A DNA stretch of 6,467 nucleotides from an uncultured Elusimicrobia bacterium (GTDB taxonomy: Bacteria > Elusimicrobiota > Elusimicrobia > Elusimicrobiales > Elusimicrobiaceae). The position numbers and the translations under genes were made by a program. The stretch spans positions 1-6,467 of the forward strand of contig CAMUXX010000058.1 in assembly GCA_947164805.1 (NCBI GenBank), in the 5' to 3' direction. The notes beneath the pieces were generated by a model. That model worked only from the letters and a program-made list of their open reading frames with translations. It was not told the DNA's origin and made no database searches. Below, one piece after another: positions 5,967-6,467 of this stretch (positions are counted from its first letter, which is position 1; the number at the start of each line of letters is the position of its first letter).

Positions 5967-6467
5967 TTATTTTATTTGGTTTATATAATTTATGATTTCA
6001 ATAGCGGCTTTTGCACCACTGCCGGCTGCCACTATTGCTTGACGGTAAACAGGGTCCTGGCAATCGCCTGCGGCAAAAAGGCCTTCAATATTGGTGCGAT
6101 GTTTATTATCTACGGCTATATGGCCTGTTTCGGTTAATTTAACACCGCTGTCTGCTAAAAATTTTGTTTGGGGTATTGAGCCTATTGCCACAAAAACCCC
6201 TTGTACTTCCAAAGTTTTTGTTTCTTTGGTTTCCGGGTTTTGGAGTTCTATGCCGGTTAATTTATCATCCCCTAAAAGTTTTGTTGTAACTGCCGGAATT
6301 ACAAATTCAATTTTTTGATTGCTTTGTGCTTTTTTTATTGTAATTTCATCAGCTCTGAAACCTGCCCGGCGGTGAATTAAATAAACTTTTTGGCAGAAAT
6401 TAGTTAAAAATAAAGCATCTTCAAAAGCGGTATTTCCGCCGCCGATAATTGCAACTGTTTTGCCTTT
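5967..6467 (-). CDS. trxB: Thioredoxin reductase, C-terminal half (partial at window edge)
   Basis: The open frame runs from the window edge to TAA at 5967, giving 166 residues of an expected 310 or so; the FAD N-domain and the CxxC redox pair lie outside. Visible: the NADPH-binding GGGNTAFEDA (fragment residues 9-18; usual form GGGDSA), HRRAGFRAD (32-40), which contacts the NADPH 2'-phosphate in this family, GVFVAIGSIPQT, and the FAD-binding GLFAAGDCQDPVYRQAIVAA (129-148). The enzyme passes electrons from NADPH to thioredoxin in the cytosol. The HRR-FRA motif separates it from ferredoxin/NADP reductase-like relatives, but without the CxxC the assignment rests on the NADPH and C-terminal domains. 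No clear terminator separates it from the pilin-like gene 74 bp downstream, which has its own promoter. Confidence 0.9.
   Translation of the reverse strand, partial: KGKTVAIIGGGNTAFEDALFLTNFCQKVYLIHRRAGFRADEITIKKAQSNQKIEFVIPAVTTKLLGDDKLTGIELQNPETKETKTLEVQGVFVAIGSIPQTKFLADSGVKLTETGHIAVDNKHRTNIEGLFAAGDCQDPVYRQAIVAAGSGAKAAIEIINYINQIK

Noticed and set aside
6091..6318. 75-aa + strand open frame
   Set aside because: Antisense to trxB, whose NADPH and FAD motifs span this region in the minus frame.

Overview
This AT-rich window most resembles a gut-type Elusimicrobiota (Elusimicrobium-like) genome. The evidence is indirect: pilin-like proteins with long cysteine-rich C-terminal repeats, which I associate with that phylum from memory, plus low G+C. 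No 16S rRNA or taxon-specific marker is present, so the assignment is an inference. Every protein gene I can support lies on the minus strand, so the gene order below runs from right to left.

Right edge to centre. First comes the C-terminal half of a thioredoxin reductase (trxB, cut by the window end). A 74-bp gap with a good promoter follows, then a 379-aa pilin-like, cysteine-rich surface protein. Next is a 378-bp gap filled with stems and loops, then a 314-aa protein with a classical type IV prepilin leader and the same cysteine-rich architecture. A hairpin terminator follows it.

Centre to left. A tight four-gene operon follows: an MgtE-N/CBS regulatory-type protein without membrane segments, dUTPase (dut), a BaiN/HI0933-family flavoprotein whose reading frame is broken in an A6 run, and a MORN-repeat (YwqK-like) protein made of seven exact 24-residue repeats. 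All four overlap their neighbours by 3 to 16 bp, so they are probably co-transcribed and translationally coupled.

The most interesting content is non-coding. The gap between the two pilin-like genes (about 4393-4679) and the left edge of the window (1-200) hold two diverged copies of one structured element. They share 36 of 53 bases in an ungapped alignment of their starts. They also share one architecture: a hairpin whose loop pairs with a distant segment (a 9-bp pseudoknot in both copies), a second hairpin, then a long closing helix around two small hairpins, the last with a conserved TCCTAA loop. The paired arms differ in sequence between copies but still pair, which is the pattern expected of selection on RNA (or single-stranded DNA) structure. 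I do not recognise it as a known RNA family. Its strand is not settled by the sequence.
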